Shown piece by piece: positions 17,137 to 26,272 of a DNA stretch of 64,000 nt (within the stretch, counting starts at the first letter, position 1; each line of letters opens with the position of its first letter). The stretch comes from Pseudomonadota bacterium (lineage in GTDB: Bacteria; Pseudomonadota; Alphaproteobacteria; Rhizobiales; Hyphomicrobiaceae), in NCBI GenBank assembly GCA_018242295.1, contig JAFECE010000011.1, positions 868,001 through 932,000 on the forward strand. Direction: 5' to 3'. The notes under the pieces are model-generated. The model searched no databases. It was not told the DNA's origin and saw only the letters and a list, made by a program, of their open reading frames with translations. A program made the translations under genes and the position numbers.

Positions 17137-18741
17137 CTACGTTTCAGCCTTTTGCGGCTCCGGTTTGAATTGACTCGTCTTGCGAACTGCCTTCTTGAGT
17201 GGCGGAGGCGGTGAGCGCTGCTTGCAAAACATCTTTTCTCCCGCCTTGTTGAACAGCACGCCGATGAGTTTCGACCTTAGAGGGCCTGCAGAATCCAACA
17301 GCATTTGGAGCCGGCCGGCCGAGATTTTATTCCATTCGAGAACGAGCAACATTCCCTGAACGAGCGGCTGAGCTTCGCGAACGTCGGGAACGGGATCGAG
17401 TGGCGGCAGATCGAGAAAGATCCAGTCGTACTCTTGCGCGAGCTTGCTGAAGAATTCCTGGTTCGCAGCACTGAGGGGATAACCGGGACGCGAACGATGA
17501 TCACCCGCGGGGTTGGGAAGAAATTGCAGGCCCGTCCGATCGCAGGTCCAAAGCATGTCCGTTAGATTGCGGCCGTCGAGAGCTTGCGCCAGTCCTGCGA
17601 CAGCGGTTGGTGTGAGCAGCGCGGTGAGACTGGCGCCGTAGGGATCCGCATCGATGAGGAGCACTTTTCGATTTGCGATGGCCATCAGTCGCGCAAGATT
17701 GGCAGCAACGACAGACTTTCCTTCTCCACCCGCGGGAGAGGTGATGCCGAAGATGACGGGATTGCTTTCCTTTTGCTCGAGAATTGCAGCACGGGTATTT
17801 CTCAAGGCGTGAACGAAGTGGCTCTGTGGATGATCTACCGCCCAGAGGAGCGACGGTTCGTCTTCCAAAGTCTGACACCCAGGACGCGCAGAGCCGGCGC
17901 GTTTGCGCAGACCCAGTTTCGCGTACCACGGTTTTTTCTTCATGCAGGGGAGCATGCCGAAGCATTCTGCGCCGCATACTTTTTCGACCGCCTCGCGCGT
18001 TTTTATCCGGTTGTCGAACCAGTCGAGGGCGAACGCCAAGGTGAATCCGAAGATCAATCCCGATGCCAATCCGAGCACCAGAATAAGCCGATCCGGCAGC
18101 TGGTCGCGTTTTAGCGGCGGTGTCGCTTCGCTGACGACGCGAGCGGTTGTCCCGAGTGAAGCGACTTTGCTGCGGAGCCACGGGCTAACGGCATTTGCAA
18201 CGTCGGCATTTGAACTTGTCTGATCATCGAGATAGGCCTTCACCAGGGCATTGGTGATTTTGGCGGCCTTGACAGGATCGGTGGACGTGGCGCGGACGTC
18301 GATCAGATAACTTTCGCCGATGCGGCTTGCATGAATTTTGTTCTGAATATTCTCGAGAACCTGCAGTTCCTTCTCTTCGTCCGATCCGGTGAAGTTTGGC
18401 GGTAGGAACTCAGGATCCTTGGTCAGACCTAATGCCCTGATCGCGCTCAACGCAATCTTGTCGGACTGAAGGATTGCAACCTGACTCTGTAGCAACGGCG
18501 CACTGATCGACGATGTCGGCAGGAATGCTTCCTGTGGATTGAATTGCAGCACGCGATTGTCGACGACCAATCGCGAGGTTGCCGTAAAACTCGAACCTCT
18601 TATAGAAACGTAGATTGCCGACAAGCCGAGGAATAGCAGAGGAAATGCAATCAAAATCGGTCGGTGGCGGGCGATTGTGTCCCACAGAAATTGGCTGGAA
18701 TGGGCCGAGGCCTTTTGAGCATCGTGGTTCCGAACCAGCAT
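17137..18741 (-). CDS. Polysaccharide co-polymerase fused to BY-kinase (ExoP/Wzc-like)
   Basis: 534 residues. A Wzz domain is flanked by two membrane spans (about 28-46 and 218-238). A cytoplasmic BY-kinase follows, with Walker A SPAGGEGKS (334-342), Walker A' LLIDADPYG (361-369) and Walker B WIFLDLPPLDP. The usual C-terminal tyrosine cluster is absent: the last 30 residues (from KMFCKQRSPPPP) have no Tyr. Cycling by tail autophosphorylation is therefore not supported, and it may act as a P-loop switch only. The Wzz loop is also shorter than in Wzc. It is minus strand, between the sugar transferase and the OPX gene. Confidence 0.88.
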   Translation of the reverse strand: MLVRNHDAQKASAHSSQFLWDTIARHRPILIAFPLLFLGLSAIYVSIRGSSFTATSRLVVDNRVLQFNPQEAFLPTSSISAPLLQSQVAILQSDKIALSAIRALGLTKDPEFLPPNFTGSDEEKELQVLENIQNKIHASRIGESYLIDVRATSTDPVKAAKITNALVKAYLDDQTSSNADVANAVSPWLRSKVASLGTTARVVSEATPPLKRDQLPDRLILVLGLASGLIFGFTLAFALDWFDNRIKTREAVEKVCGAECFGMLPCMKKKPWYAKLGLRKRAGSARPGCQTLEDEPSLLWAVDHPQSHFVHALRNTRAAILEQKESNPVIFGITSPAGGEGKSVVAANLARLMAIANRKVLLIDADPYGASLTALLTPTAVAGLAQALDGRNLTDMLWTCDRTGLQFLPNPAGDHRSRPGYPLSAANQEFFSKLAQEYDWIFLDLPPLDPVPDVREAQPLVQGMLLVLEWNKISAGRLQMLLDSAGPLRSKLIGVLFNKAGEKMFCKQRSPPPPLKKAVRKTSQFKPEPQKAET

Positions 18742-18782
18742 CAAATCGCCTTTCTATTCCCGAGTGCCGCTGAAGTTCTTGG

Positions 18783-19496
18783 TCAGAGGGCATTGGGCCC
18801 GAACAGGGAAAGAGGCGTGCGCGCCAAAATTTTGAGATCCAGCATGAACGACCAGCGGCGCACATAAGCGCGATCTCTCCCTAAGCGCATTGAAATGTCC
18901 TCGATCGTGTTCGTGGGGCCGCGGAAACCGGAGATCTGTGCCAAGCCTGTAAGGCCGGGTCTGACGAGGAGGCGATCGGAGTAGCGAGGAATGATGCGGG
19001 CATAGTGCTGGTCCATCGCCAGAGCATGAGGGCGCGGACCGATTAAGGACATGTCGCCTCTCAAGACGTTGAACAGCTGAGGCAACTCATCAATACTGGA
19101 TCGACGAAGCCAACGGCCGAAAGGCGTGACGCGTGGATCGCAACTTTGCGCTTGAACGAAAGAGCCCTCGGATTCCTGCACGCGCATGCTGCGAAATTTA
19201 TATAAAATGAAAATTTTGGCATCGCGCCCGAATCGCCTCTGATGAAACAATGCGGGTCCATCGGATTCCAGGCGAATGAGAATTGCGATTATGGCGAGCG
19301 AAGGAGCCAGAAATACTAGCAAGCCGGCCGATACGATGATATCCAATGAGCGTTTCAGAATAGAGGTATTGGCTAGAGTGGCCCGCAAATATAACGATGC
19401 TTGCGCAGTTGATTCCGATGAGTTGGGAAGTGCGCGATGCCGATAATATTCAGTTAGCGGAGCTGTTGCCGGATCAGAGATTGTGCGGAAATGCAT
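18783..19496 (-). CDS. Priming sugar transferase (ExoY/WbaP C-terminal type)
   Basis: 237 residues from the ATG at 19496, which has GGAGG 8 nt upstream. The longer frame from 19568 is rejected. One N-terminal membrane hairpin (IIVSAGLLVFLAPSLAIIAILI) is followed by the bacterial sugar-transferase domain. Its signatures are GPALFHQRRFGRDAKIF, YKFRSM, TPFGRWLRRSSIDELPQLFNVLRGDMSLIGPRP and RPGLTGLAQISG. It transfers a sugar-1-phosphate to undecaprenyl phosphate, the first step of repeat-unit assembly. It lacks the long polytopic N-terminus of WbaP. Confidence 0.93.
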   Translation of the reverse strand: MHFRTISDPATAPLTEYYRHRALPNSSESTAQASLYLRATLANTSILKRSLDIIVSAGLLVFLAPSLAIIAILIRLESDGPALFHQRRFGRDAKIFILYKFRSMRVQESEGSFVQAQSCDPRVTPFGRWLRRSSIDELPQLFNVLRGDMSLIGPRPHALAMDQHYARIIPRYSDRLLVRPGLTGLAQISGFRGPTNTIEDISMRLGRDRAYVRRWSFMLDLKILARTPLSLFGPNAL

Positions 19497-19557
19497 GCAC
19501 GATCCTCCAAATTGATATAAACAGCGCAGATGTGGAATCTGCTCAGGCAGTAGAAAA

Positions 19558-19761
19558 ATGAAATCCACTCAATCGGCGATCAATTCCAGCGACCAAAATA
19601 AGAGTGCTGCGGAAGAGAAGAACCAGCCGTCTTCTGATGCCGCCAGACTGGCGGCTTCGGCTCACATCAATAGAGGAAGAATTCGCTTATATGCGTTTCT
19701 CCTACTCGCCGTCGTGTCGCTCGTTATTTGGTTTTGCGTCTTCAAAATATTTTTAAAGTAA
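19558..19761 (+). CDS. Small single-span membrane protein
   Basis: 67 residues: a polar Ser/Ala/Gln-rich head, then one clear membrane span (LYAFLLLAVVSLVIWFCVFKIFL) at the extreme C-terminus. This is the layout of a tail-anchored protein. It is divergent from the priming transferase. The ribosome binding site is weak and there is no family match, so existence is plausible but not certain. The following 215 nt (19762-19976) contain no gene I can support. Confidence 0.4.
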   Translation: MKSTQSAINSSDQNKSAAEEKNQPSSDAARLAASAHINRGRIRLYAFLLLAVVSLVIWFCVFKIFLK

Positions 19762-19976
19762 GCCAAATCCGCTCTCCGTTTTGAGATTGACTCAGCGGAG
19801 GTCCACGGTTGCACCGCAAAAAACCTAAGCTAAGAACAACCGAACTTAAAGTTTGGATAATGCGTCTTTTTGTCCAGTGAAGCCGTGCCTTAAATGATTG
19901 CACCACTGACGATCTGGTTGCGTTTCGCAATGCAGCGATACGTGAGCATAGGCTCCCGAGTTTTAGATGAACGATC

Positions 19977-21161
19977 TTGCGACGTGACCTGTTCAGAAAG
20001 CCCATCCGCTTGGTCCGGAGGCACATTCTGCCGAGGGTGATGCCGGTTGCGCGCGGAACACTTCGAGAGACGCCGGCGAAAGTCAAAATCGTAGGGCTCT
20101 TGTCCTCGGCTTCAGGATTGGGCCGGTCGGCGCGCCTCTGCATTAGGCAGCTTGCTGATTATGGCTGGGAGTTTTCAACGCGCGACGTCTCGGATCTTTA
20201 TGCGACCGGAGACGATGTTGCCTACGCGCGCGGGCATCGTGACCTGCGAGCGACCGTTTCGATTTTTCACTTAAATGCGCCGATGCTACTGCCGGGAATA
20301 ATCAAGTCCGGGCTCGGCTCGTATTATCGATCCTACAATATTGCCTACTGGGCGTGGGAGCTGGAGTGTCTGCCGCGAGATTGGATCGACGCCATGCGTT
20401 TTGTCGACGCCTTCATGGTGCCTAGCACGTTTTGCCGGCGGACGATTGAGCGCTACACCACAAAGCCGGTGTTGATCGTTCCCCATCCCATCCAACTGGA
20501 GATGGGTAAAGTTCTTTCGCCAAAGCCCAGCGATGATGTGTTCAGCGTTCTGTCTATTTTTAATTTGGGATCCTCGTTCGAGAGGAAAAATCCGCTGGCG
20601 GTCATCCGCGCGTTCAGAAGTGCATTCGGTGACGATGCTGGAGCGGAACTGATCTTGAAGACCTCGCAAGGCAAGCGTTACCCGCAGGACCTTGCCATCA
20701 TTAAGAACGAGATCGCGCGAAGCCGGAATATCAAAGTCATCGATGCAGTATGGACGGACGAGCAGCTTTGTGAACTTTACAGCTCGTCCGATGTCTATAT
20801 CTCGCTGCATCGGTCAGAGGGCTTCGGGCTGACGATCGCAGAGGCAATCCTCATGGAAGTGCCTGTCATCGCGACGGGGTGGTCCGGTAACACCGATTTT
20901 TGTGCGGATGACAAGCTGTCGGTTATCCCTTACGACCTCATCGCGTTCGCCGACAACGACCCAGCGTATCACGGCGTTTCGGATGCTTTGTGGGCGGAGC
21001 CTTCGGTTGCGGTCGCGGCACATGAGCTGCAAAAGGTCAGATCCGATATGGGTGCTTCTATGGTGCGCGCTCGCGCGGCTAAGGCGGAATTTCTAGCGTA
21101 CCTCGATCGTCATACTTACGCGGCTGCGCTGGACAATCTGATTTGCCGAAGCGGTTCGTAG
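19977..21161 (+). CDS. Glycosyltransferase, family 4-like
   Basis: Up to 394 residues from a TTG. An ATG at 20040 with GAGGG before it is an alternative that keeps the whole fold, which begins KIVGLLSSASGLGRSARLC. The centre has NIAYWAWELECLPRDW, typical of a GT4 subgroup. The C-terminal domain has FNLGSSFERKNPLAVIRAF and SLHRSEGFGLTIAEAILMEVPVIATGWSGNTDF, with the E-x7-E type nucleotide-sugar site. It probably adds one sugar of the repeat unit. It is convergent with the GT2 gene. Confidence 0.82.
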   Translation: MRRDLFRKPIRLVRRHILPRVMPVARGTLRETPAKVKIVGLLSSASGLGRSARLCIRQLADYGWEFSTRDVSDLYATGDDVAYARGHRDLRATVSIFHLNAPMLLPGIIKSGLGSYYRSYNIAYWAWELECLPRDWIDAMRFVDAFMVPSTFCRRTIERYTTKPVLIVPHPIQLEMGKVLSPKPSDDVFSVLSIFNLGSSFERKNPLAVIRAFRSAFGDDAGAELILKTSQGKRYPQDLAIIKNEIARSRNIKVIDAVWTDEQLCELYSSSDVYISLHRSEGFGLTIAEAILMEVPVIATGWSGNTDFCADDKLSVIPYDLIAFADNDPAYHGVSDALWAEPSVAVAAHELQKVRSDMGASMVRARAAKAEFLAYLDRHTYAAALDNLICRSGS

Positions 21162-21181
21162 CTTGCCGGTTGTACGGCATG

Positions 21182-21209
21182 TCGTTCAGGCCTTCTCGTT
21201 CAGGCCTTC
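21182..21209. repeat. 14-bp tandem duplication at the end of the GT2 gene
   Basis: TCGTTCAGGCCTTC occurs twice without a gap (21182-21195 and 21196-21209). The second copy contains the stop codon of the minus-strand glycosyltransferase, and the first repeats it just downstream. It looks like a recent slippage duplication. Confidence 0.8.
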
Positions 21210-22195
21210 GCCGAACTCCGGCGCGCAAATCGCCGCTTGCCGCTGATCGCGTACGGCATCCGAACGATTGATGGTGGCAATCGCAGATGGGCAGCGGCGG
21301 TGTGAAAAATGCCCATGGGCCGCCAGCGCTGTGAGGCCGGATAATCCTGCGATAGGATCAACTCACGTGCGGTCTTCACATCGCCTCGGCTCAGCCGCTC
21401 GTTGATCGCGGCAATCAGGAAAATGGCCAAGCGTCGGTTTTGAAGGTCCCTGTAAATGCCCGGGACTTTGCTTTGCCGCAGTATCGATAAGATCGGAAGA
21501 TGATCCAAACGTTCCGTTTCAGCTCCCGGCGTCAGGCGATAGCGATGGGTTATGGCGGAACTGACGAAGATCGATGCGTCGTCGCTCACTTCCGCCAGGC
21601 GCAACGCGAAGGCGACATCGACAGCTGATCCGGGGGCAGGTGGGAGCGTCGTTGCAGCCTGCTTCGCCAAGCTGGTCTTCAGAAGGTAGCCGTTGCTCGG
21701 CAATTGCAACGAAAGTACCGAAAACCAAAGGCTTTGGATGCGGTCGAGATATTCAGGGGTCCTGAGGTACGTTTGATTGAAATGCGACGTCTCGGCGCTT
21801 AGGACCGTGCCCACCGCGTCGACGACTTCCTGAACGCCGAATGCTCCGACGGCCGATGGATTGGCATGTGCAGCCTTGATGGTCGCATCGAGGCCGCCGG
21901 GTGCAAACAGATCATCATCGTGCAGCAACGACACGTATGGCGTCGTGACGTGATTGAACAATCTGATGATGTTCTCGCGCTGAGACGTGATCGCTGCCCG
22001 CGGGAGATAGTCCAATGTAACGCCCTCGGGAACCGAAAGAGCCCGAAGCATTTCGGCCGTTTCGTCTGATCGCGAGTCGTCTCCGACGACGATGTGCAGC
22101 GGACGATATGTTTCGGCCAAGCATGAATGGATCGCGGCTTGAAGAAGCTTTGGCCTTTCATAAGTCGGTATGCACACGCTGACTTGTTCTGGCAT
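21200..22195 (-). CDS. Glycosyltransferase, family 2
   Basis: 331 residues from the ATG at 22195, preceded by GGAG with 6-nt spacing. The ORF extension to 22450 is non-homologous. Begins VSVCIPTYERPKLLQAAIHSC, with a GDDSRSDET motif and YVSLLHDDDLFAPGGL, the DXD-type metal and nucleotide-sugar site of GT-A enzymes. The C-terminal 60 residues are basic. Its 318-nt upstream region (22196-22513) is shared with the GH5 gene and contains a short CCTCC-N6-GGAGG hairpin. Confidence 0.85.
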   Translation of the reverse strand: MPEQVSVCIPTYERPKLLQAAIHSCLAETYRPLHIVVGDDSRSDETAEMLRALSVPEGVTLDYLPRAAITSQRENIIRLFNHVTTPYVSLLHDDDLFAPGGLDATIKAAHANPSAVGAFGVQEVVDAVGTVLSAETSHFNQTYLRTPEYLDRIQSLWFSVLSLQLPSNGYLLKTSLAKQAATTLPPAPGSAVDVAFALRLAEVSDDASIFVSSAITHRYRLTPGAETERLDHLPILSILRQSKVPGIYRDLQNRRLAIFLIAAINERLSRGDVKTARELILSQDYPASQRWRPMGIFHTAAAHLRLPPSIVRMPYAISGKRRFARRSSAKA

Positions 22196-22513
22196 TTGGG
22201 CTCCAAAGCGTCTGCGGCAACGTGCGGCAGGGTTCTCGGGGCGCTCGGGCGGTTCGCGTTCTTCAACGCCGATTATGCCGGGTCGGCGGCTCATATCAAT
22301 GACGTATAAGCGACGTGCTTCACGTCGTGACTTGTTTCCGGCTCCGGAACTTCCCCGAAGAGCCGGAGTAGTGTCGTGGGTGTTGCGCCAATGTAAGGTG
22401 GGGAGGCGTTGCCTCCTATGCCATTTTTCGTGTTCACCTCTCAATCGCAAGCGATTCCTTCTTCTACCATGTCATTTTGAACCTCCCTGAGTGGAGGACT
22501 GAAAGCAGGCTTC

Positions 22514-24436
22514 ATGGTTTGGCGTACTGGATTCCCTGATGTTAGCACTGTGCTGACGATGGCTCTGGCTTCGGTGGCTGGGGACGTTTCTTCGCGAGCC
22601 TTGGCAGCTGGCTCCGGGGATGATTTCTGCCAGGGCAAGAGCGACGGCGCTTATATCGTGAGTTCCGATCCGCTCGTCTTGAACGAGGGCGCGAATTTCG
22701 ATGTCCATCTTTTTGCCTGCCGTGTCGCCGACGGGCAAACCGTTCGCATGCGTGTTTCGGGAGCTGCGAGCGACGACAATCTCCTCGAGGAGGCTTACGA
22801 CGTCGTTGCGCAGAAAGCGCTCGCAGCGCAGCCCGGTTTGTCGTTTGCGCCGGTGACAGCGAATGAATTTCAATTTCGTCTGGCTGCAGGCACGTATGAG
22901 CTGAGCTTTCCGTTCAAGTTTGCGCGTGGTCGGAAATTTACCGGAAGCGAAGCGGCGTCGTGGGCACCAGGGAAGCACGAGCAGGTTGATTTCGTGATTT
23001 CCGCAGGATCGGAAAACCCCCCGGCAATTCACGATTCATCGACGTTCAAACTCGTCACGGAAGGCCCACGTTTTACAGGCGGCGATGACCGCGCCGCCCG
23101 CTGGTCGATCTTGCGTTCGGTGCCGGCGATCTCATCCGGCGAGAGCGTCACATTCGAGATCGATGAAAGCGGCGCTGCACTTAAGAAGCCGACAAAGATT
23201 CGGATCGGCATTCATCCGAGCAGTACGGTCACCGAAAGCGCTTTCCAGCATGGCTTGGCCGATGCGATTGCTTTGGCGGTTCCAGCCGGTACGTTCGACC
23301 CTGCAAGTGGCGTGTTGACAGTCGATGGCAACACGGCCTTCCCCATCAAGTTCGCGCTTAGTGCAAGAGATGCTTCGAGACCAGGTGATTTCGTTCTCGA
23401 GCTCAAGGACAACGAGATCGGAGAAATCGATGCCGGCCGCGCTGGTGTTCATCTCGGGCCGTGGACTTTGCCGCCGGCTCAACCGGCGATGGGCGTCAAC
23501 ATGGCAAGCGGGGAATTCGGTACCGGCACCACGTTCAACAAAGATTATGTCTATCCGGAAAACGCGCGGATCGATTGGTCAAAGGAGCAGGGGTTCAAGA
23601 TCCTGCGTATTCCGTTCAAGTTTCAGAACATCCAGCCCGGTCCGCAGGCAAAACTTCGTACGCAGGACATGCAGGAGCTCAGTCGGGTTGCGGTGAGGTG
23701 CGCGAGCGACGAGATCGTGTGCATCTTGGATATGCACAACTACGGTTCCTATTACACCGACGACGGCAAGAGCACGGGGCTGGCGGGTTCCAACGGCGTT
23801 TCGAACAAGAATTTGGCTGCGCTCTGGGCGAAACTCGCTGTGCGTTTCAAAGACAATCCGCACATCTGGTTCGGTTTGATGAACGAGCCGCATGAGCAAT
23901 CGGCGCTCGACTGGGTGAAGAGCGCGAATACCATCGCGTTGGCCATTAGAGACGCGGGTGCGCCCAATAAGATCGTTTTCCAAGGTTCGTATTGGGATGG
24001 GGCGCACTCGTGGGACTCGTCGGACAATCAGGTCCAGGTCCTCAAAGCCTACGATCCTCTCAACAACTTCGCCGTCGAGGCTCACCAGTATCTCGATGTG
24101 GATTCCTCGGGTACGTCATCCGTCTGCGTGCCGCTCAGCGGTTCGCGCCGGATTGAGCCATTCACGGCATGGCTGAAGAAATACAAGATGCACGGCATCC
24201 TCGGGGAGGCGGGCTGGGCCAATAATTCTCTCTGTCTGCAGGAGGGCGACGACATGCTGCGCAGTTGGCAGAGTTCCCTCGCGACGCCTTCCGAGGGCGG
24301 CTACATCGGCTTCACGTATTGGGCTGCCGGCCCTTGGTGGGATAAAAACTATCCCTATCTCGCCGAGCCGCGGCCGTTTCCCGACGGCACGCCACCACCG
24401 ATGCTCGGCCAACTCAAAAAGCACATTCCGGACTGA
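22514..24436 (+). CDS. GH5-family glycanase with large N-terminal region
   Basis: 640 residues with an N-terminal hydrophobic leader (signal peptide likely ending near LAAG). A roughly 300-residue beta-rich region of unknown type contains two similar-looking sandwich segments. The catalytic domain starts at about residue 325 (MGVNMASGEFG). LRIPFKF, LDMHNYGSYY and WFGLMNEPHEQ (acid/base Glu458) follow, and HGILGEAGW carries the nucleophile Glu565, as in GH5 endoglucanases. Inside a polysaccharide locus it probably trims or releases the polymer during export, like other glycanases of such clusters, rather than digesting plant cellulose. Confidence 0.87.
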   Translation: MVWRTGFPDVSTVLTMALASVAGDVSSRALAAGSGDDFCQGKSDGAYIVSSDPLVLNEGANFDVHLFACRVADGQTVRMRVSGAASDDNLLEEAYDVVAQKALAAQPGLSFAPVTANEFQFRLAAGTYELSFPFKFARGRKFTGSEAASWAPGKHEQVDFVISAGSENPPAIHDSSTFKLVTEGPRFTGGDDRAARWSILRSVPAISSGESVTFEIDESGAALKKPTKIRIGIHPSSTVTESAFQHGLADAIALAVPAGTFDPASGVLTVDGNTAFPIKFALSARDASRPGDFVLELKDNEIGEIDAGRAGVHLGPWTLPPAQPAMGVNMASGEFGTGTTFNKDYVYPENARIDWSKEQGFKILRIPFKFQNIQPGPQAKLRTQDMQELSRVAVRCASDEIVCILDMHNYGSYYTDDGKSTGLAGSNGVSNKNLAALWAKLAVRFKDNPHIWFGLMNEPHEQSALDWVKSANTIALAIRDAGAPNKIVFQGSYWDGAHSWDSSDNQVQVLKAYDPLNNFAVEAHQYLDVDSSGTSSVCVPLSGSRRIEPFTAWLKKYKMHGILGEAGWANNSLCLQEGDDMLRSWQSSLATPSEGGYIGFTYWAAGPWWDKNYPYLAEPRPFPDGTPPPMLGQLKKHIPD

Positions 24437-24485
24437 AATTCGGGGCGACTGTGTAAGGAAGATGAAGACGAAGCAGGATCGGATC

Positions 24486-25379
24486 CTATTGCTTTTTCGC
24501 GTGCGCGCGTTCAACGGGATTGCCTCTGCTGTATCCGTAGAGCACGCCGTTTGCCCAAGCGAGCCTCAGTCGTGCGCCCGCGAAATCGCCGGTCGCGAGG
24601 CACAAAGCGCCGCGAAGAGTGGTTTTTCCAATTTTTCCTAAAATGTAGGACGTGGGGTAATGGTACTTGCGAATAAGATAGCCGAAGCCTCGCGCATAGG
24701 CGGTTGTTCTGCGTGTCCTCTCGACGAGAGGGGCGCCATTATCGATCGGGTCATGAAATATGGTGAGCTCTGGGAAATACCATCCGGCGGCTCCCTTGCC
24801 GAGGGCTCGCAGAAGAAAATCCGTTTCTTCTCCTGATTGGAATTCGCTCGCTGCGCCGAGGCCCAGTTCTTCATCGAAGTTGAGCGACTGCGCGAGCATG
24901 CGCTCGATGAAAATCGTATTCGAGTTGCCGGCTTCAAAAATGTTTTCGCGCGTTATCAGTGCCTCTCCAGGCAGCGTGACGGTTACGCCGCGTCCTTGTG
25001 GATCGATGGAGCGCCCCGTGATGATGTTGAGTTTCGAATTTCTCCGGAAGATATCCAGTACCTCTTCCACAACTGAGGACCGATACCAGACGTCATCGTC
25101 AGGGAACCCGATGTATCGGCCGGAACTCGCTGCGAGGCCGACGTTTCTTGCGTGGGAAAGGCCCGGCTTCGTGTGCAAATGATTTATGCGGAGAGCGGGG
25201 AATTTCTGTATCGTTGAATCCAGGAATCCCTCGGCATTTTGATCGACGATAACGACTTCAAAATTCTTGAGCGTTTGCGCATTCAATGAGTGCAGCAGGC
25301 GTTCGAGCGGTTTCACGCGGCCCAAAGTGCAGACGAGAAGCGTAAGAAGAACCGCTTGCGGTGCATCGTTTGCCATCAT
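24486..25379 (-). CDS. Glycosyltransferase, family 2
   Basis: About 297 residues from tandem ATGs at 25379/25376, with GGGAAA upstream. LLVCTLGRVKPLERLLHSLNAQ, VIVDQNAEG and SGRYIGFPDDDVWY (DDD metal site) place it in GT2. HTKPGLSHARNVGL is the usual GT-A motif between them. QSGEETDFLLRAL is the acceptor-side ED motif. The C-terminal region has two weakly hydrophobic stretches. It is the last gene of the polysaccharide block, convergent with the GH5 gene. Confidence 0.85.
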   Translation of the reverse strand: MMANDAPQAVLLTLLVCTLGRVKPLERLLHSLNAQTLKNFEVVIVDQNAEGFLDSTIQKFPALRINHLHTKPGLSHARNVGLAASSGRYIGFPDDDVWYRSSVVEEVLDIFRRNSKLNIITGRSIDPQGRGVTVTLPGEALITRENIFEAGNSNTIFIERMLAQSLNFDEELGLGAASEFQSGEETDFLLRALGKGAAGWYFPELTIFHDPIDNGAPLVERTRRTTAYARGFGYLIRKYHYPTSYILGKIGKTTLRGALCLATGDFAGARLRLAWANGVLYGYSRGNPVERAHAKKQ

Positions 25380-25881
25380 CAGCTTTCCCGAAATGCCGGC
25401 AAAAGATATGTGGTCCTGCGAGAGCCGCTTCAACCTAACTCAAGCATCGCTCGTTGCCAGTAGACCTAACAACTGACCGATAGCTGAAGATGTTGCGCGG
25501 CATAAGGGGATCTGCGTGGCTTGATAAATGGCGATCAACGTTAAGGAGAGGCTCGGCCTTGTTGCTTCAAAATTGGCGCAACGTTGAGTGATGAGCATCG
25601 AAGCAAGCCGGCGACGGCAACGAGTCCGACGGCGATGAGGCTTCCGCCCAAACTGTGTCGAGATTGATCTAGGCGTCGACAGGACTGCGCGTTGATGACT
25701 TTCGCGCTCTCTGGCTGTTTCGTACCAAGCGCTGCCGGTCACGAACTGCACGGATGATGGCCGGTTTGCGGCGTACTTCTCAACGGCGGATAAACCTTCC
25801 GTTCAGCCTGGGTTCCGGGCCGCTGATGTTGAATGCACCTCTATTCAAGCGGCCATGTGAGCGCGCTTGAGGGAGGAAGTC
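25380..25881. other. Intergenic region at the right end of the polysaccharide block
   Basis: 502 nt in which I find no supported gene. Short frames here lack starts, ribosome binding sites and family features. It must include the promoter of the small Trp/Arg-rich protein gene, and it may be the right boundary of the putative polysaccharide insertion. Confidence 0.5.
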
Positions 25882-26166
25882 ATGAAACGCACTCTTGCGC
25901 TTTTGCCGGTTGTCCTTGCTCTGACGGCGTTCGGTGGTCTAACCGCTGCGAAGGCAGACCCATATCGCGGCGGTCTAACCGTGCAGCTCGTCCACGACGA
26001 CGGAGATTACAACGGTGGCCGTCGCTGGTGGCGCCACGAGCATCAGTGGCGCCGTCATGAAGGTTGGCGCCGTCACTGGTGGGGTGATCGCCGTTTCGAA
26101 CGCGATCGGGATCGTTACGGCTGGAACGACCGGCGCGATTGGCGCGGTGATGATCGTTGGCGATAA
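25882..26166 (+). CDS. Small secreted Trp/Arg/His-rich protein
   Basis: 94 residues from the ATG at 25882 with GGGAGGAAG just upstream. A signal peptide (MKRTLALLPVVLALTAFGG...AKA) is followed by a mature part that, after residue 45, is almost only Trp, Arg, His, Asp, Gly and Tyr. Examples are RRWWRHEHQWRRHEGWRRHWWGD and an RDRDRYGWNDRRDWRGDDRW tail. Similar low-complexity periplasmic proteins are common in Rhizobiales, but their function is unknown. An intrinsic terminator follows. Confidence 0.72.
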   Translation: MKRTLALLPVVLALTAFGGLTAAKADPYRGGLTVQLVHDDGDYNGGRRWWRHEHQWRRHEGWRRHWWGDRRFERDRDRYGWNDRRDWRGDDRWR

Positions 26167-26203
26167 GGCTACCGGAAAACCAAGGCGAGTTGCCTGAGGA
26201 TAG

Positions 26204-26237
26204 CGGCAGGGGTGCGCACAGCTCTCCTGCCGTTTTG
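26204..26237 (+). terminator. Intrinsic terminator
   Basis: CGGCAGG (26204-26210) pairs with CCTGCCG (26226-26232), followed by TTTT. It lies between the convergent small secreted protein and the hypothetical gene on the other strand. Confidence 0.6.
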
Positions 26238-26272
26238 CTTGCGTCAGCCGGTGTGATGCACGCCGTTATGGA

